Positions 17,901-26,138 of a stretch of DNA of 64,000 nt are shown piece by piece. Position 1 is the first letter of the stretch, and the number at the start of each line of letters is the position of its first letter. Source of the stretch: Flavobacteriales bacterium UBA2104. Lineage in GTDB: Bacteria; Bacteroidota; Bacteroidia; Flavobacteriales_D; Crocinitomicaceae. The stretch is taken from NCBI GenBank assembly GCA_002331485.1, contig DCYS01000009.1, positions 1 to 64,000 on the forward strand. The letters are read 5' to 3'. The notes under the pieces were generated by a model. That model was not told the DNA's origin, ran no database searches, and saw only the letters and a program-made list of their open reading frames with translations. Made by a program: the position numbers and the translations under genes.

Positions 17901-20900
17901 AGTAACTTGTGGAGCTGGGAAAAATGATGCGCCATAAGGAGCTTCTAGCATATATCGTTCATCTGGGAGCAATCCTTTCTCCATGTCAAAGTACTTTGGT
18001 TGAACAAAAGGATTTTCTTTACTTACTAATGGTTCAAAAGTTGCCACACCCGAAGATTTACCTTCTATTGTTGTATAGATATATTCCTGAGAATAAGTAT
18101 TGGCAGATTCTGATTCGCTATTAACCATTGCTGCCCAGGAGTCATTTACAGTTATTTTAGATACTCTAGATCCACCACCAACTTTTTTACCATTCGGATT
18201 TTTAAGACGTATCCAACTTGAGGAGGCGTCAAAACTTGTTCCTAAGCCTTTAGATCGAACAGCTCCATTGGGTCCATTAAAAGCATCGATTAAATCAGTG
18301 ATTATGCCTTGATTATCCGCAGTAATAAGTGCTTCAATTAAATCCGTTTCATCAACGCTTTCTCCATCTATAGTATTTCCAACCTGAAGTAGCTGAGGGA
18401 CTTGAGAGCGAATAAATTGCCATGTAGCTTTGGCTATCGGGTGTGCATTTTCCGGACAGGTTGGACAGTCAGTATTTTCTTCTTGAACATTTTTTATTCG
18501 AACGTAGCCATACGTGTTACCATTATGAACATCTACCCCATACCAATTAGTGTTGCTTACTTGAGCATATCCCGAAACATAATCTTGAATCGTGTTTAGC
18601 GAGTTTAGATTCATTAAAAAAGTGAAATATATATTGCTCTCACCTGATAAACCTTTAAGATATTTTGATTTGAATTCATCACTTGTTATTCCATTAGTTT
18701 TGTCTTCAGGAAGTAATTCAATCCAAAGGAACTGATATGGATTCCCCGAGCCATCAAAGAGCTCAGTAATACTACTATTTGTGTTTTCACTATAATTATT
18801 ATCACTAGTTAAATTTAGAACGTCAAACATTTGTTCAGCCTGTTTATTCTGAACAAATTGATAGTCGTCAGCTTCGTATGTTATTTCGATTTTTCCTCCA
18901 GAAGGTAATTCAATACTGCTTAATGACCAGCTAGTTGCATAAGAGTCCAATACAGACCTATCTTCATATTGATCTACATATGGAAAATAAGCATTTGACA
19001 TTGCATTACCTTGATATGGTTTATATCGGCCCCACATATCGAAGGCTTTCATATCGTAATTAGGATTATTAGAGTCATAATTAAAGTTATATGAGCTCAA
19101 TCTTCCTCTATGAGAATTTCCATATGTGAAGTATACCTTTTTTAGTGTTAATTTACCTGATGAAGCCCCGGAACCGTTAATATTATTTGGGAGCTCTTTA
19201 CATAATTCATAAGTATACTCGAAATGCACTTTTTTTATTGGTGTTGCATTAGTACCATTCTCTTCAAAATCTGGACGAGCGTATAAAGAAATACTGTCAA
19301 GTTTTTGTAGAGGCCTACCATTTACTGCGTCTATACCACCATCTTCTCCTTTAACTTCATATGAATCTTCTCTATCAGAAAGGTGAAAAACTGCTATGTG
19401 CGTCTTGGTCTCAATTTTATTAACATACCAGACATCTTTAGTTCCATAAACATAAGAAGCAACGTTATCTCCATTTTTGGAAAGTAAACCTTCATTAAAA
19501 TTAGCCTTGTTCTCTTGATAAGGCGCCCTCCATTTGTAGTCAGTAATTGCAGCCTGCTCCCCTGCCTGATTCTCATCACTATCATATGAGAACTTAACAT
19601 ACGTTCCCAAATCATTTATTGAAGGACCTCTAATATCATCAAAATCTTGATAATCACTACTCAAGACAGCAGTTAAAAGATGAGAATGTGAATACTCAGG
19701 CATCTCTGTAGATTGATAATAATGGTTTAATCCTTTATCATTATTTTCAGAATCATCCGTATTGTCATAGGTAACAAGACCGTCTCCACTATCACTTTTG
19801 TCACCGACATTAAATGTTTTGCTTAATTCAGAAGTATTGTATGCGGGTAATCCATAAACATACTTCGAACCATCATTTTTGGTTATTTTAAATTCTGCTA
19901 TATGATCTTTTTTGGCATGTGGAGAAACATATTCGTTAAGACCAAAAAGAGAAATCTCTTCTTTTCTTAAATGGCTGATCAATTGGTTCCTTTTAGATCT
20001 TTCCATTCTTTTAAAATTATCATTGATAGATCCACCTCCGTAATAATCTGCAGCAGCTTTTGTAACTAATCCTTGCTTGAAAAGCTTAACTCGAATAGCA
20101 TCTGTTCCTCCTAAATTAAGAAATCGTGAGATATCTTCATCTGCTGAAGGCTCACCAACATTTTTGAAATATGTAGGTTCAAAATCAGAGTTCAATTGAG
20201 GTCGAGCAAAACTTAATTGCTCTGAAGCGAGATTTGTGTTGTTTCGCCATTTACCTGATTTAGAGTTTGAATAGTTAACTGAAACGTCAAAGCCAGCTTT
20301 GATTAGGTTTCCAGCGCCAATTTCGCCTCCCCCTTGACCACCAAAACCATTTGATGTTACTTTTTGATCGAAAACATGCCCTACAGAAGATTGAAATGAT
20401 CTGAATTGACCAGCTACACCTTGACCAGCTACACTAAACATATCATATGTTAAAGATGATAGAGGTAAGTTAGGGGACCCCTTTACAAATGCAGCATCCT
20501 TTTCCCTGTTGAAGTCAAGCATAGCTTCCTCATTGTTCTGACCATTCTTTAAATAATCATATCCGTATGCCTTTGTTGTTTTTTCCTTGTTCAGAATGTT
20601 TTGCATTGAAAAATATCCTGTAACTTTTGCTGCGGGATCAAGTCCGAAGTAGTCTGTACCAAACTTATTTGTAAATGAAAGTGAACTGTTCAACATAGAG
20701 TGGCTAACATGTGGAGTGTAAGTTGAAGATGCAAAACTCATAGCGCCTCCCACACTCGCGGACCACCCAGAAACCTTACTTAACCCCCCTCTTGAATCTT
20801 GTATTTTTGCAGCTTGTCGAATAGACTTACTAAGTCCAATCGTCATAGACTGAAGCCCTTGTCGACTATTCCACGACATACCAACATTGGAAGTAAAAGA

Positions 20901-21563
20901 TCCAGACGAATTTATAGCTTTTCTATCGGTTTCATCAGCTCTATTTCTGTAGGATATAGATGGGGAAACGGTCAAACCATTTGCAGTTGACGATGAAAGC
21001 CCCAAACCCGTTGTGAATGAATTAGATTCACCAAAATTTAAGTTAAAGGCTACACTTCTTGTTATAAAATATCCATTATAATTATTCCAATTCAATCCTG
21101 CAGAAAGACCAATTGGAAAATTGTCCCAACCAAAGATCTCCACGTCCGTTCCAATTGAAGCTCCAGCAGTAATGTTTGGCCTAAGGTTTTTGGTCGTTTT
21201 GATCTCTTCACCATTAAAGTCGTCAGGTATACCACGCTTCCCTCTATTTATAGCACCTGGATTTATATTCCAACCTAGTCCAACCCAACTCGCTTCTTGA
21301 TCCATAGTTGGTCCAGAGTTGTATGCTAGGTTTATAGGGTAACCACCCACATCTAAAAGTGGAATATTATAATTAAAATCACCAGAAGCTAAATTCACCA
21401 TATCGGAAGAACCAATAGGAGTGAATGATTCTACTTCTGGTTGAGAAGGTCCACCAGTCAAGGCAAGGGATAATGAAGGCGCAAACATTTCGCCTAAAAA
21501 ATTCAATAAGGCAAACATCAAAATGCCTTTAACAATGCGGCTTTCACGAATTTTTTGGATCAT
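14934..21563 (-). CDS. Giant SpvB/TcB-like Rhs-associated protein
   Basis: A 2209-residue protein with an N-terminal hydrophobic segment (about 13-35) acting as signal peptide or anchor. Residues about 40-130 match the N-terminus of Bacteroidota giant cell-wall-associated Rhs-type proteins; the segments GDFNYNIPLLDVGGYPINL and GLGWNINPGAINR parallel the SpvB domain of Tc toxin B components. A very long beta-rich body follows. Near 1940-2140 lies a jelly-roll, carbohydrate-binding-like region (GRHSVKLVVGDE, VSYWVKQENQ), and the protein ends in one YD-type repeat (TFYEYDQEGKLIRVKKETERG). It has no Rhs core or toxin tip, which are in the 2936-residue protein downstream. The pair therefore resembles TcB and TcC. 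It overlaps the lipoprotein gene upstream by 20 bases. Family good; TcB-like role inferred. Confidence 0.8.
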   Translation of the reverse strand: MIQKIRESRIVKGILMFALLNFLGEMFAPSLSLALTGGPSQPEVESFTPIGSSDMVNLASGDFNYNIPLLDVGGYPINLAYNSGPTMDQEASWVGLGWNINPGAINRGKRGIPDDFNGEEIKTTKNLRPNITAGASIGTDVEIFGWDNFPIGLSAGLNWNNYNGYFITRSVAFNLNFGESNSFTTGLGLSSSTANGLTVSPSISYRNRADETDRKAINSSGSFTSNVGMSWNSRQGLQSMTIGLSKSIRQAAKIQDSRGGLSKVSGWSASVGGAMSFASSTYTPHVSHSMLNSSLSFTNKFGTDYFGLDPAAKVTGYFSMQNILNKEKTTKAYGYDYLKNGQNNEEAMLDFNREKDAAFVKGSPNLPLSSLTYDMFSVAGQGVAGQFRSFQSSVGHVFDQKVTSNGFGGQGGGEIGAGNLIKAGFDVSVNYSNSKSGKWRNNTNLASEQLSFARPQLNSDFEPTYFKNVGEPSADEDISRFLNLGGTDAIRVKLFKQGLVTKAAADYYGGGSINDNFKRMERSKRNQLISHLRKEEISLFGLNEYVSPHAKKDHIAEFKITKNDGSKYVYGLPAYNTSELSKTFNVGDKSDSGDGLVTYDNTDDSENNDKGLNHYYQSTEMPEYSHSHLLTAVLSSDYQDFDDIRGPSINDLGTYVKFSYDSDENQAGEQAAITDYKWRAPYQENKANFNEGLLSKNGDNVASYVYGTKDVWYVNKIETKTHIAVFHLSDREDSYEVKGEDGGIDAVNGRPLQKLDSISLYARPDFEENGTNATPIKKVHFEYTYELCKELPNNINGSGASSGKLTLKKVYFTYGNSHRGRLSSYNFNYDSNNPNYDMKAFDMWGRYKPYQGNAMSNAYFPYVDQYEDRSVLDSYATSWSLSSIELPSGGKIEITYEADDYQFVQNKQAEQMFDVLNLTSDNNYSENTNSSITELFDGSGNPYQFLWIELLPEDKTNGITSDEFKSKYLKGLSGESNIYFTFLMNLNSLNTIQDYVSGYAQVSNTNWYGVDVHNGNTYGYVRIKNVQEENTDCPTCPENAHPIAKATWQFIRSQVPQLLQVGNTIDGESVDETDLIEALITADNQGIITDLIDAFNGPNGAVRSKGLGTSFDASSSWIRLKNPNGKKVGGGSRVSKITVNDSWAAMVNSESESANTYSQEYIYTTIEGKSSGVATFEPLVSKENPFVQPKYFDMEKGLLPDERYMLEAPYGASFFPAPQVTYSRVVVQNTYPEDNSQSPNKTTPTERRTGRVVSSFYTSKDFPTIVKETNIKTVPLIGDNINLLNLLNLVVIEEHTVSQGYSIEKNNMNGVLKSRKVFAEGKTSPISGVEYVYKTNSKGKLDNNVSVVKKSGDVSTAMIGLDYDVNNDFRRNRTINLSGGIQINNNVFILPAPPPIFAIPYVVPTFYPSGSFEHKVFKSAVTTKIINRTGVLEEVIAFKDGASVSTKNVLWDSETGEVLLTQTKNEFDDDLYQMNFPAHWSYDEMGQAYRNLYIAMKGYDKVSQGVYKNGNLGVGTPQTSVSHYVSGDIVKVTDLSDSDLNYKAWVLDIDETAGEVTLIDKDGNLFDGPTSAAIKVIESGRENKQALAVGSITSKVSPVDPIVDRITDEYLSSTENRIINASAMEYSDHWSVQKGVVGECAHQLTSSGDGLLSLMNELIENNELGNGSVFSTVNVSTYNDFSALFDLMNNCSGYDCNIEYANCSNLSLQNGESQYNDRVLFRFDCLGSTGNCDYNNNYAFRIQPHSQFSMNSSYNFTNVESFFFDHSIYQQYQTPLIAKWADGTVIPLVVGSSECLETSGFVECEQPLICGIRAGDNINPFITNLRGAYRPYRSFVKLGDREQLRSDATTINTRENGYLNDFDYFWQNPENGEDWVATPNSDGVGENEWTWNSTITANVGYNQNGMEQENKDALYRYSSSIFGYQDKLPIAIAKNASKGKIGFDGFEDYDFYPSYDGCAMRHFSFDAHRSKIVENESHSGRHSVKLVVGDEISMTRQLVTAPCNDNGYGYPNFGNSYIVSACEMYNLFGPETYDRAAHEKSVFEGSTPVLQPKQNKYVVSYWVKQENQGSSMSQDFSSLTPIISVDQTVVSLSNLRKSNVIDGWQKIEYTFDIQGYSTTVGDKTISVAFKNVSGEIKYIDDIRIQPYNSSMKTYVYDPINFRLTAELDDNNFATFYEYDQEGKLIRVKKETERGIMTIQETRNHTQITN

Positions 21564-22134
21564 AGTTGGTTTTGATTAATTCTGGTAAACTTTCTAAATC
21601 GGATTTCTCGAACAAATGCTTAATGGGTCCATTCCCCCAAATGATATCATTAAATACAACCTTGAGATTTTTAAATGAATCTGGCTTTCTGAAAATCAGC
21701 ATTATTTTAATATGCGAAGAAACATCATAGCCCATTTCAACTTGAGAGAAAAGTGTCTTAAACTCCTGCCCGCTCTCATCTTCAGCGTGAAATAATTCAC
21801 TAGACCTTTGATTTATAAGCGCAAGTTTTTCATAGAATGAAACATCCTCACTTGATGATTTTTCTAAAGGGTTTGTACCATCATTATTGGTTATTGTATA
21901 AAGAATCCCGATTTCATCTTTTTTTATGTATTCATCAACCTCGTTTTCTTTTAGTATATACCAATCATTGGTTATAACTTGAGAATTAAAGCTTTTGTCT
22001 TTTATTGACACCTTTTTATTTAAACCATTTTCCATGTTGCTTAGGTAGGAAAGGTATTCCGGACCACTTAGCTCATTTTGACATGAAACAAAGAATAATA
22101 TCGATATGTACAGGATGACACTAATGACCTTCAT
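21544..22134 (-). CDS. Lipoprotein of unknown function in Rhs operon
   Basis: A 196-residue lipoprotein when started at the ATG at 22134. An ATG at 22149 adds five residues and a longer overlap with the upstream gene. The signal MKVISVILYISILFFVSC ends in the lipobox Cys18. The mature part is mixed and charged, without a recognised domain. It is embedded in the Rhs operon: its start overlaps the OmpH-like gene and its end overlaps the 2209-residue gene by 20 bases. A helper in secretion or surface display of the giant proteins is plausible from context only. Confidence 0.7.
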   Translation of the reverse strand: MKVISVILYISILFFVSCQNELSGPEYLSYLSNMENGLNKKVSIKDKSFNSQVITNDWYILKENEVDEYIKKDEIGILYTITNNDGTNPLEKSSSEDVSFYEKLALINQRSSELFHAEDESGQEFKTLFSQVEMGYDVSSHIKIMLIFRKPDSFKNLKVVFNDIIWGNGPIKHLFEKSDLESLPELIKTNYDPKNS

Positions 22135-22645
22135 ACTTATTGTTTGCATAGGTGATTAGTTCTTCTGTTATGTCACTTTCGGGATTTCCATAAAGTAAAG
22201 AACCCGAACCGTTGGCTCCCATAATAAAATCAATCTGCTTTTCTTCAGCAAATGATTTAATGTACCCATCTAGTCTTTTTGTTACTTGCGTCTGAACCTG
22301 ACTCTCTAAACGAAACAAGTTGTCATCTATTTCCTGGATCTTTTGTGCAGAAACATTATATGCTGACTGAAGTCTTCTAGATTGTTCTTCCGAATCAATA
22401 TTTTGATTCGATAAGTCCCGTGATAGCTTTTTAAGCTGTTCTTCGATGCTTTTTCTTTCTTTTATCAGAATTTCTTTTTCTTCTTCGAGCCCTCTCATTA
22501 AGTCTTTTGTCATTTGAAAATTATCAATGACTTTTTGATTATGAACGAAAACAACATTATTCCTTTCTTTTGCCTTACCACATGATAAAGCCAAGAAAAA
22601 AATGGACGAAATAAGTGCAGTATGAATGTAATTAGCAAAGCGCAT
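22121..22645 (-). CDS. OmpH/Skp-family lipoprotein chaperone
   Basis: A 174-residue protein started at the ATG at 22645, whose first base overlaps the upstream stop (TAATG); an upstream TTG at 22651 is less likely. It has a lipobox Cys22 (LALSC), a long charged coiled-coil region (about 45-120) and the OmpH-typical end IDFIMGANGSGSLLYGNPESDITEELI. Skp/OmpH proteins are periplasmic chaperones that hold unfolded outer-membrane or secreted proteins. Finding one, lipid-anchored, inside an operon with two proteins of over 2000 residues suggests a dedicated chaperone for their export. Family clear; client proteins inferred. Confidence 0.85.
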   Translation of the reverse strand: MRFANYIHTALISSIFFLALSCGKAKERNNVVFVHNQKVIDNFQMTKDLMRGLEEEKEILIKERKSIEEQLKKLSRDLSNQNIDSEEQSRRLQSAYNVSAQKIQEIDDNLFRLESQVQTQVTKRLDGYIKSFAEEKQIDFIMGANGSGSLLYGNPESDITEELITYANNKYEGH

Positions 22646-24447
22646 TAACAACCAGTATTTTCATGGTAAAACCTAAGTACTCTTTTGTCTCCTTTTGGAC
22701 CGTATACTTCAAGAGTATAATAACCTGTTGATAAACAATTTCCATTACCTGAGAAATCAAAAGACAGCACATTGACTTCTCTATTTAAACTAACGTTTTG
22801 AAGAGCAGTTCCATTGCTGACATCTAATCCTGATTGATTTAATATTTTATATTCAATGTCTGAAGGATCATTTATTTGATAAGGTTCATTATACTCTACA
22901 AATAGTTGTTGATTAACAGTTAGATAATAATTACCATCTAGTTTTCTAGAAAGTTTTACTACTGTGTTACATGGAGAGCCTACTTGAATTGTTAGTTTAG
23001 GTCGACTCGAAACAGTCGAATAGTTGGCATTATAAAACTGCATCTTTCTATTGGTGGTTGAAGAGGGATAATTTAAGACGATACTCTGCCCGTAGTTTGT
23101 TGAAGTACCATCCTGAAAGTCTTTGTATAGGTCTGTAAGATCGAGATTCACATCCTGACTTGAAAACGTTGTAGTCGGTATAGTCAATATATTATTAGAG
23201 TATGTTGGTCTAGTATTCCAAGTGGTAACTTCCTCTTGCCATTCTTCATCTATGTTTTTAATCAAACTTTCATTTCCATTATTATAAACATGGTAAATAC
23301 CATCATAATATTGTGAAGCTGAGATAAGTTTAATATTGTTTGGAATTATTAATCTATTTCTAAAAAGACTTTCGAAGTAAAAATCATGAGTTGTGTTAAG
23401 ACGTCTTTCTGATCTATAGACTATAGTTGTAGATAGGTTTCTATCATCATAAGGCATATTGTTCCCATCAGTACCGGTTCCTACTGTTGTTTGGTCTACA
23501 AACCTTCCGTCAGGTTGAAAATCTATTTGTACAACTCCACATATTGAACCTACGACAAAAGCCATATAGGAAACATTCCCTTCACCATCAGTCACCTCTA
23601 TACCGTACCAGCCTGGCTCTAATCCAGAAATAGTAGCTGAAGTTTCACCTGGAATATCATTTCCGGTCGAACCTTCTATCCACTGATATGAATATGTTCC
23701 GTCTCCTTTGTCGACAGTCACAGTGATACTTCCGTTTGACGAAGTAGCGTCATCGGAATGAGTAATAGAAAGTAACTCTATTTCTATTGGTAAAACCCAT
23801 TCAACTTCTAAAATGGGACGCCTAAATACTGTATTGTAAGTATTGCTGCCATAAGAGGTTCCTAATTCGTAGTAACACGTGTATGGATTTCTATATTTGT
23901 CATAGCAAGTATACGAACCTGGACTTTCACTGTTCGACTTTAAACGCCAACCAAAATTTAAATTTGGGTAATTCACATAATTTTGAACTTGATCTTTTAT
24001 ATCGAATACATGAAAACCACTGCTTAGACTCGGGCTCGAAACAACTGCATCACTTAAAGATACATTAGGTTGGTTAGACCAATTAACATCATTTGCTCCA
24101 CTTTCTTCCCAGTCTTCAATCACTCTTGATACCTCAATCGTTGGATTGCTTAACCCAAGAGTCCTGTATAGCTTTAATTCAGCATTTACAATTATGGCGT
24201 TAGTAGGGATTGCACTCAAATTAAAGTCTATAAATGAACGGCGAATGTAGGTGCCTCTAGAATCTCGTCTAACTTGACAGGAAATTTCAGGACCGTTATT
24301 AGTATAGCTCGGACTTGTATTCATAATATAAGCATCCTTATTTGATGGTTGAATAGTTGTTTGGGTCACTTGCCCAAAGACAAGTGAAAAACGACAAAAG
24401 AATACGACGAGTAAAAGAGAGGTGGTTAATGCTGTTTTATTCATCAT
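22645..24447 (-). CDS. DNRLRE and SprB-repeat secreted protein
   Basis: A 600-residue protein with signal peptide (cleavage about after FG at 26). Two DNRLRE-type beta modules (about 27-225 and 305-510) are seen from DAYI, RSFIDFNLSAIP and the RLIIP and WNTRPT patterns. Between them is a SprB-like repeat (about 230-300; SNGSITVTVDKGDGTYSYQW, SGLEPGWYGIEVTDGEGN). DNRLRE modules occur in giant Rhs or adhesin-type proteins and in cell-surface fibres; SprB repeats are found in Flavobacteria surface proteins. No C-terminal sorting domain is visible. It overlaps the preceding gene by 11 bases and the next by one. Likely surface-exposed or periplasmic partner of the Rhs system. Confidence 0.8.
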   Translation of the reverse strand: MMNKTALTTSLLLVVFFCRFSLVFGQVTQTTIQPSNKDAYIMNTSPSYTNNGPEISCQVRRDSRGTYIRRSFIDFNLSAIPTNAIIVNAELKLYRTLGLSNPTIEVSRVIEDWEESGANDVNWSNQPNVSLSDAVVSSPSLSSGFHVFDIKDQVQNYVNYPNLNFGWRLKSNSESPGSYTCYDKYRNPYTCYYELGTSYGSNTYNTVFRRPILEVEWVLPIEIELLSITHSDDATSSNGSITVTVDKGDGTYSYQWIEGSTGNDIPGETSATISGLEPGWYGIEVTDGEGNVSYMAFVVGSICGVVQIDFQPDGRFVDQTTVGTGTDGNNMPYDDRNLSTTIVYRSERRLNTTHDFYFESLFRNRLIIPNNIKLISASQYYDGIYHVYNNGNESLIKNIDEEWQEEVTTWNTRPTYSNNILTIPTTTFSSQDVNLDLTDLYKDFQDGTSTNYGQSIVLNYPSSTTNRKMQFYNANYSTVSSRPKLTIQVGSPCNTVVKLSRKLDGNYYLTVNQQLFVEYNEPYQINDPSDIEYKILNQSGLDVSNGTALQNVSLNREVNVLSFDFSGNGNCLSTGYYTLEVYGPKGDKRVLRFYHENTGC

Positions 24448-24835
24448 TTAAAATGGTTTCAAGCGTTTCAGTTTCTACCCCGCCAATATGTTTAACTTTG
24501 GCAAATATTTTATAATCACTCTTTGGAAGCATGGCAAGTTTGATTGTAACATTCTCCCCATTAATCTCAAACTGTGAATTAGGGTTATTCTTTATATATT
24601 GCTCTCTTACCATTAGCTGTCCAGAGTTAATCTCGAGTAATTCAACATGTATTTGATTCCAGTGTAAAGTATCGATGTTATGAAAAGTAACATCGATAGA
24701 ATGATAAATCATAGATGAATCAACATCGTCGGGTTGTGATGCTCCATACTCTGCATCTATATACAACGTATCTTGAGAAAGCGCATTGAATGAAAGAAAA
24801 ATAATTGAAATGAAAAATAGATGTTTAAGTCTCAT
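24437..24835 (-). CDS. Small secreted protein, first gene of Rhs operon
   Basis: A 132-residue protein with a type I signal peptide (about 1-20, cleavage near ALSQ). The mature part has beta-type strands and many acidic residues and no known domain. It starts 24 bases after a near-consensus Bacteroidota promoter, so it is the first gene of the eight-gene Rhs transcript, and it overlaps the DNRLRE gene by 11 bases. The family is not recognised. Its role can be guessed only from the operon: export, assembly or regulation of the giant proteins. Confidence 0.7.
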   Translation of the reverse strand: MRLKHLFFISIIFLSFNALSQDTLYIDAEYGASQPDDVDSSMIYHSIDVTFHNIDTLHWNQIHVELLEINSGQLMVREQYIKNNPNSQFEINGENVTIKLAMLPKSDYKIFAKVKHIGGVETETLETILNDE

Positions 24836-24858
24836 GCGTTTAAGTGTTAAATACGGAG

Positions 24859-24888
24859 CAAAACTAATAACTATTTATATACGAACAA
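24859..24888 (-). promoter_or_regulatory. Bacteroidota promoter of the Rhs operon
   Basis: On the minus strand, a -33 TTG (plus-strand 24886-24888), a 19-base spacer and a -7 box TAGTTTTG (24859-24866) match the Bacteroidota consensus TTG-N19-TAnnTTTG. Transcription would start near 24853, about 18 bases before the ATG at 24835. The inverted repeat at 24890-24926 abuts the -33 box. Confidence 0.8.
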
Positions 24889-24889
24889 G

Positions 24890-24926
24890 CGTATAAACAC
24901 GTAGTTTTTAAATACGTGTTTATACG
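24890..24926. repeat. Inverted repeat abutting the Rhs promoter
   Basis: Fourteen-base arms 24890-24903 and 24913-24926 pair exactly around a nine-base loop; the inner arms read GTATAAACACGTA and TACGTGTTTATAC. There is no T-run after it on the minus strand. It ends one base from the -33 box, so an operator or anti-terminator-like role is more likely than a simple terminator. It could also stop transcripts arriving from the operon at 25-27 kb. Confidence 0.75.
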
Positions 24927-24972
24927 TATAAAACACCTAAATCGCTTATGTGGCGGTCGGTTTATGAGGAAA

Positions 24973-25638
24973 TCACCCCCCTAAAGAAATTCCAAATTGG
25001 AAATATTTAACCTGTTGATAATCATTTGTTAAAAAGAGAGGAGTGAAATTTACGCGACTGAACAAAAAGAAGTCTTTAAATCCAAGACGGATGAATGGAC
25101 CATTTTGAACAGAAATAATTTTCGCAATGTCTGACTCTGTTTCTTGTTCATTTAAGGAGTACTTATTTTTCGCAGTAAACGGGATGAGAAGTTGATAACC
25201 CATGTAGATTTTCCAGTTTTGTTTAATTCGAAACCTCAACTCTATCGGAATACTAACAGCATGAGTGTTGGATCTAGAACTTGTGTTTTGATCGAATACA
25301 AACTGATTGTTTTCATCTTGTTCAAAAAAACCAGCAAAATGACTACGTTGAAAATCATAACCAGCCCCTAATGCCAAAGATACACTGCGGCTTCTCGAAA
25401 GATTGAACTCATATAAGTAATGAGCCCCAAAATTGAAAGAAAAGTAATTGAGGCCAATGTCGTTACTTTGAGGAGTCATTATAGCGTTTCCGAAGCGAAG
25501 ATCCCAGATGTCAAAATGATCTGTCGTTGGATAAATGACCTTTAAACTAGGTTGTGGGTTTCTTGTATCGCTTTGCTCTTCTTGTGCGTAAGAGAAAAGA
25601 AATAAAAACGAGCTGGAGAATATGAGAAAATACTTCAT
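24973..25638 (-). CDS. Outer-membrane beta-barrel protein
   Basis: A 221-residue protein with a signal peptide (about 1-18, ending SYAQ) and a pattern of alternating hydrophobic and aromatic strands ending in FGISLGG. Such patterns match the porin-like/OmpW-type beta barrels common in Bacteroidota. It overlaps the GspC/PilP-like gene by four bases and is the last gene of the minus-strand arm of the secretion locus. Function as an outer-membrane partner of the pilus-like machine is possible; it may also be an unrelated barrel. Confidence 0.65.
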   Translation of the reverse strand: MKYFLIFSSSFLFLFSYAQEEQSDTRNPQPSLKVIYPTTDHFDIWDLRFGNAIMTPQSNDIGLNYFSFNFGAHYLYEFNLSRSRSVSLALGAGYDFQRSHFAGFFEQDENNQFVFDQNTSSRSNTHAVSIPIELRFRIKQNWKIYMGYQLLIPFTAKNKYSLNEQETESDIAKIISVQNGPFIRLGFKDFFLFSRVNFTPLFLTNDYQQVKYFQFGISLGG

Positions 25639-26138
25639 TTTTGGAACACTCTTCTTTCACCATTCATTTCTAACAAAATTGAATCTCGATAAGCTCTTTT
25701 AACTTTCAGAACCGATTCATAACTATCTCCTTCATTGATTTGGACTAATCGATTATCTACTTTCAAAATCACCATAGAGGAAGAGTTTCCATGAACCTTT
25801 ACAAATCCATGATAACTTATACTAGGCCATTCAAGGGTTGGCTGTTTTATTTGGCCGTTCGAAGGAACTCGGTTTGTCTCAGCTTGAGTAGATGAATTAC
25901 GTTTAGGTTGAATGCTGTTATGAAAACTCACTTTACCTAAAAATGGATCTCGATAATTTAATTTTGGTTGAGGAATTGAATCATTTGAAATTATTTTAGA
26001 TAGATCCAGGTTATTGTGAGCCTGATGTTGTTGGAATGGTTCTGACTCAATGTTTTCTCCAAAAAACGAAGAGATCACTTTGTACCAAACAAAAAGTACA
26101 ACGATCCCTAGAATAACAGATAGCGCTTTTTTGTTCAT
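25635..26138 (-). CDS. GspC/PilP-like inner-membrane protein
   Basis: A 167-residue protein with one N-terminal transmembrane helix (about 6-25), a flexible linker and the motif YRDPFLG (about 62-68), typical of PilP and GspC homology regions. It ends in a small beta domain (about 100-165) containing SISYHGFVKV and VDNRLVQINEGD. In type II secretion and type IV pilus machines this subunit links the inner-membrane platform to the secretin. It overlaps both neighbours. The plus-strand operon opposite carries pseudopilins and GspF, which supports the call. Family by motif and context, not by full alignment. Confidence 0.7.
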   Translation of the reverse strand: MNKKALSVILGIVVLFVWYKVISSFFGENIESEPFQQHQAHNNLDLSKIISNDSIPQPKLNYRDPFLGKVSFHNSIQPKRNSSTQAETNRVPSNGQIKQPTLEWPSISYHGFVKVHGNSSSMVILKVDNRLVQINEGDSYESVLKVKRAYRDSILLEMNGERRVFQK

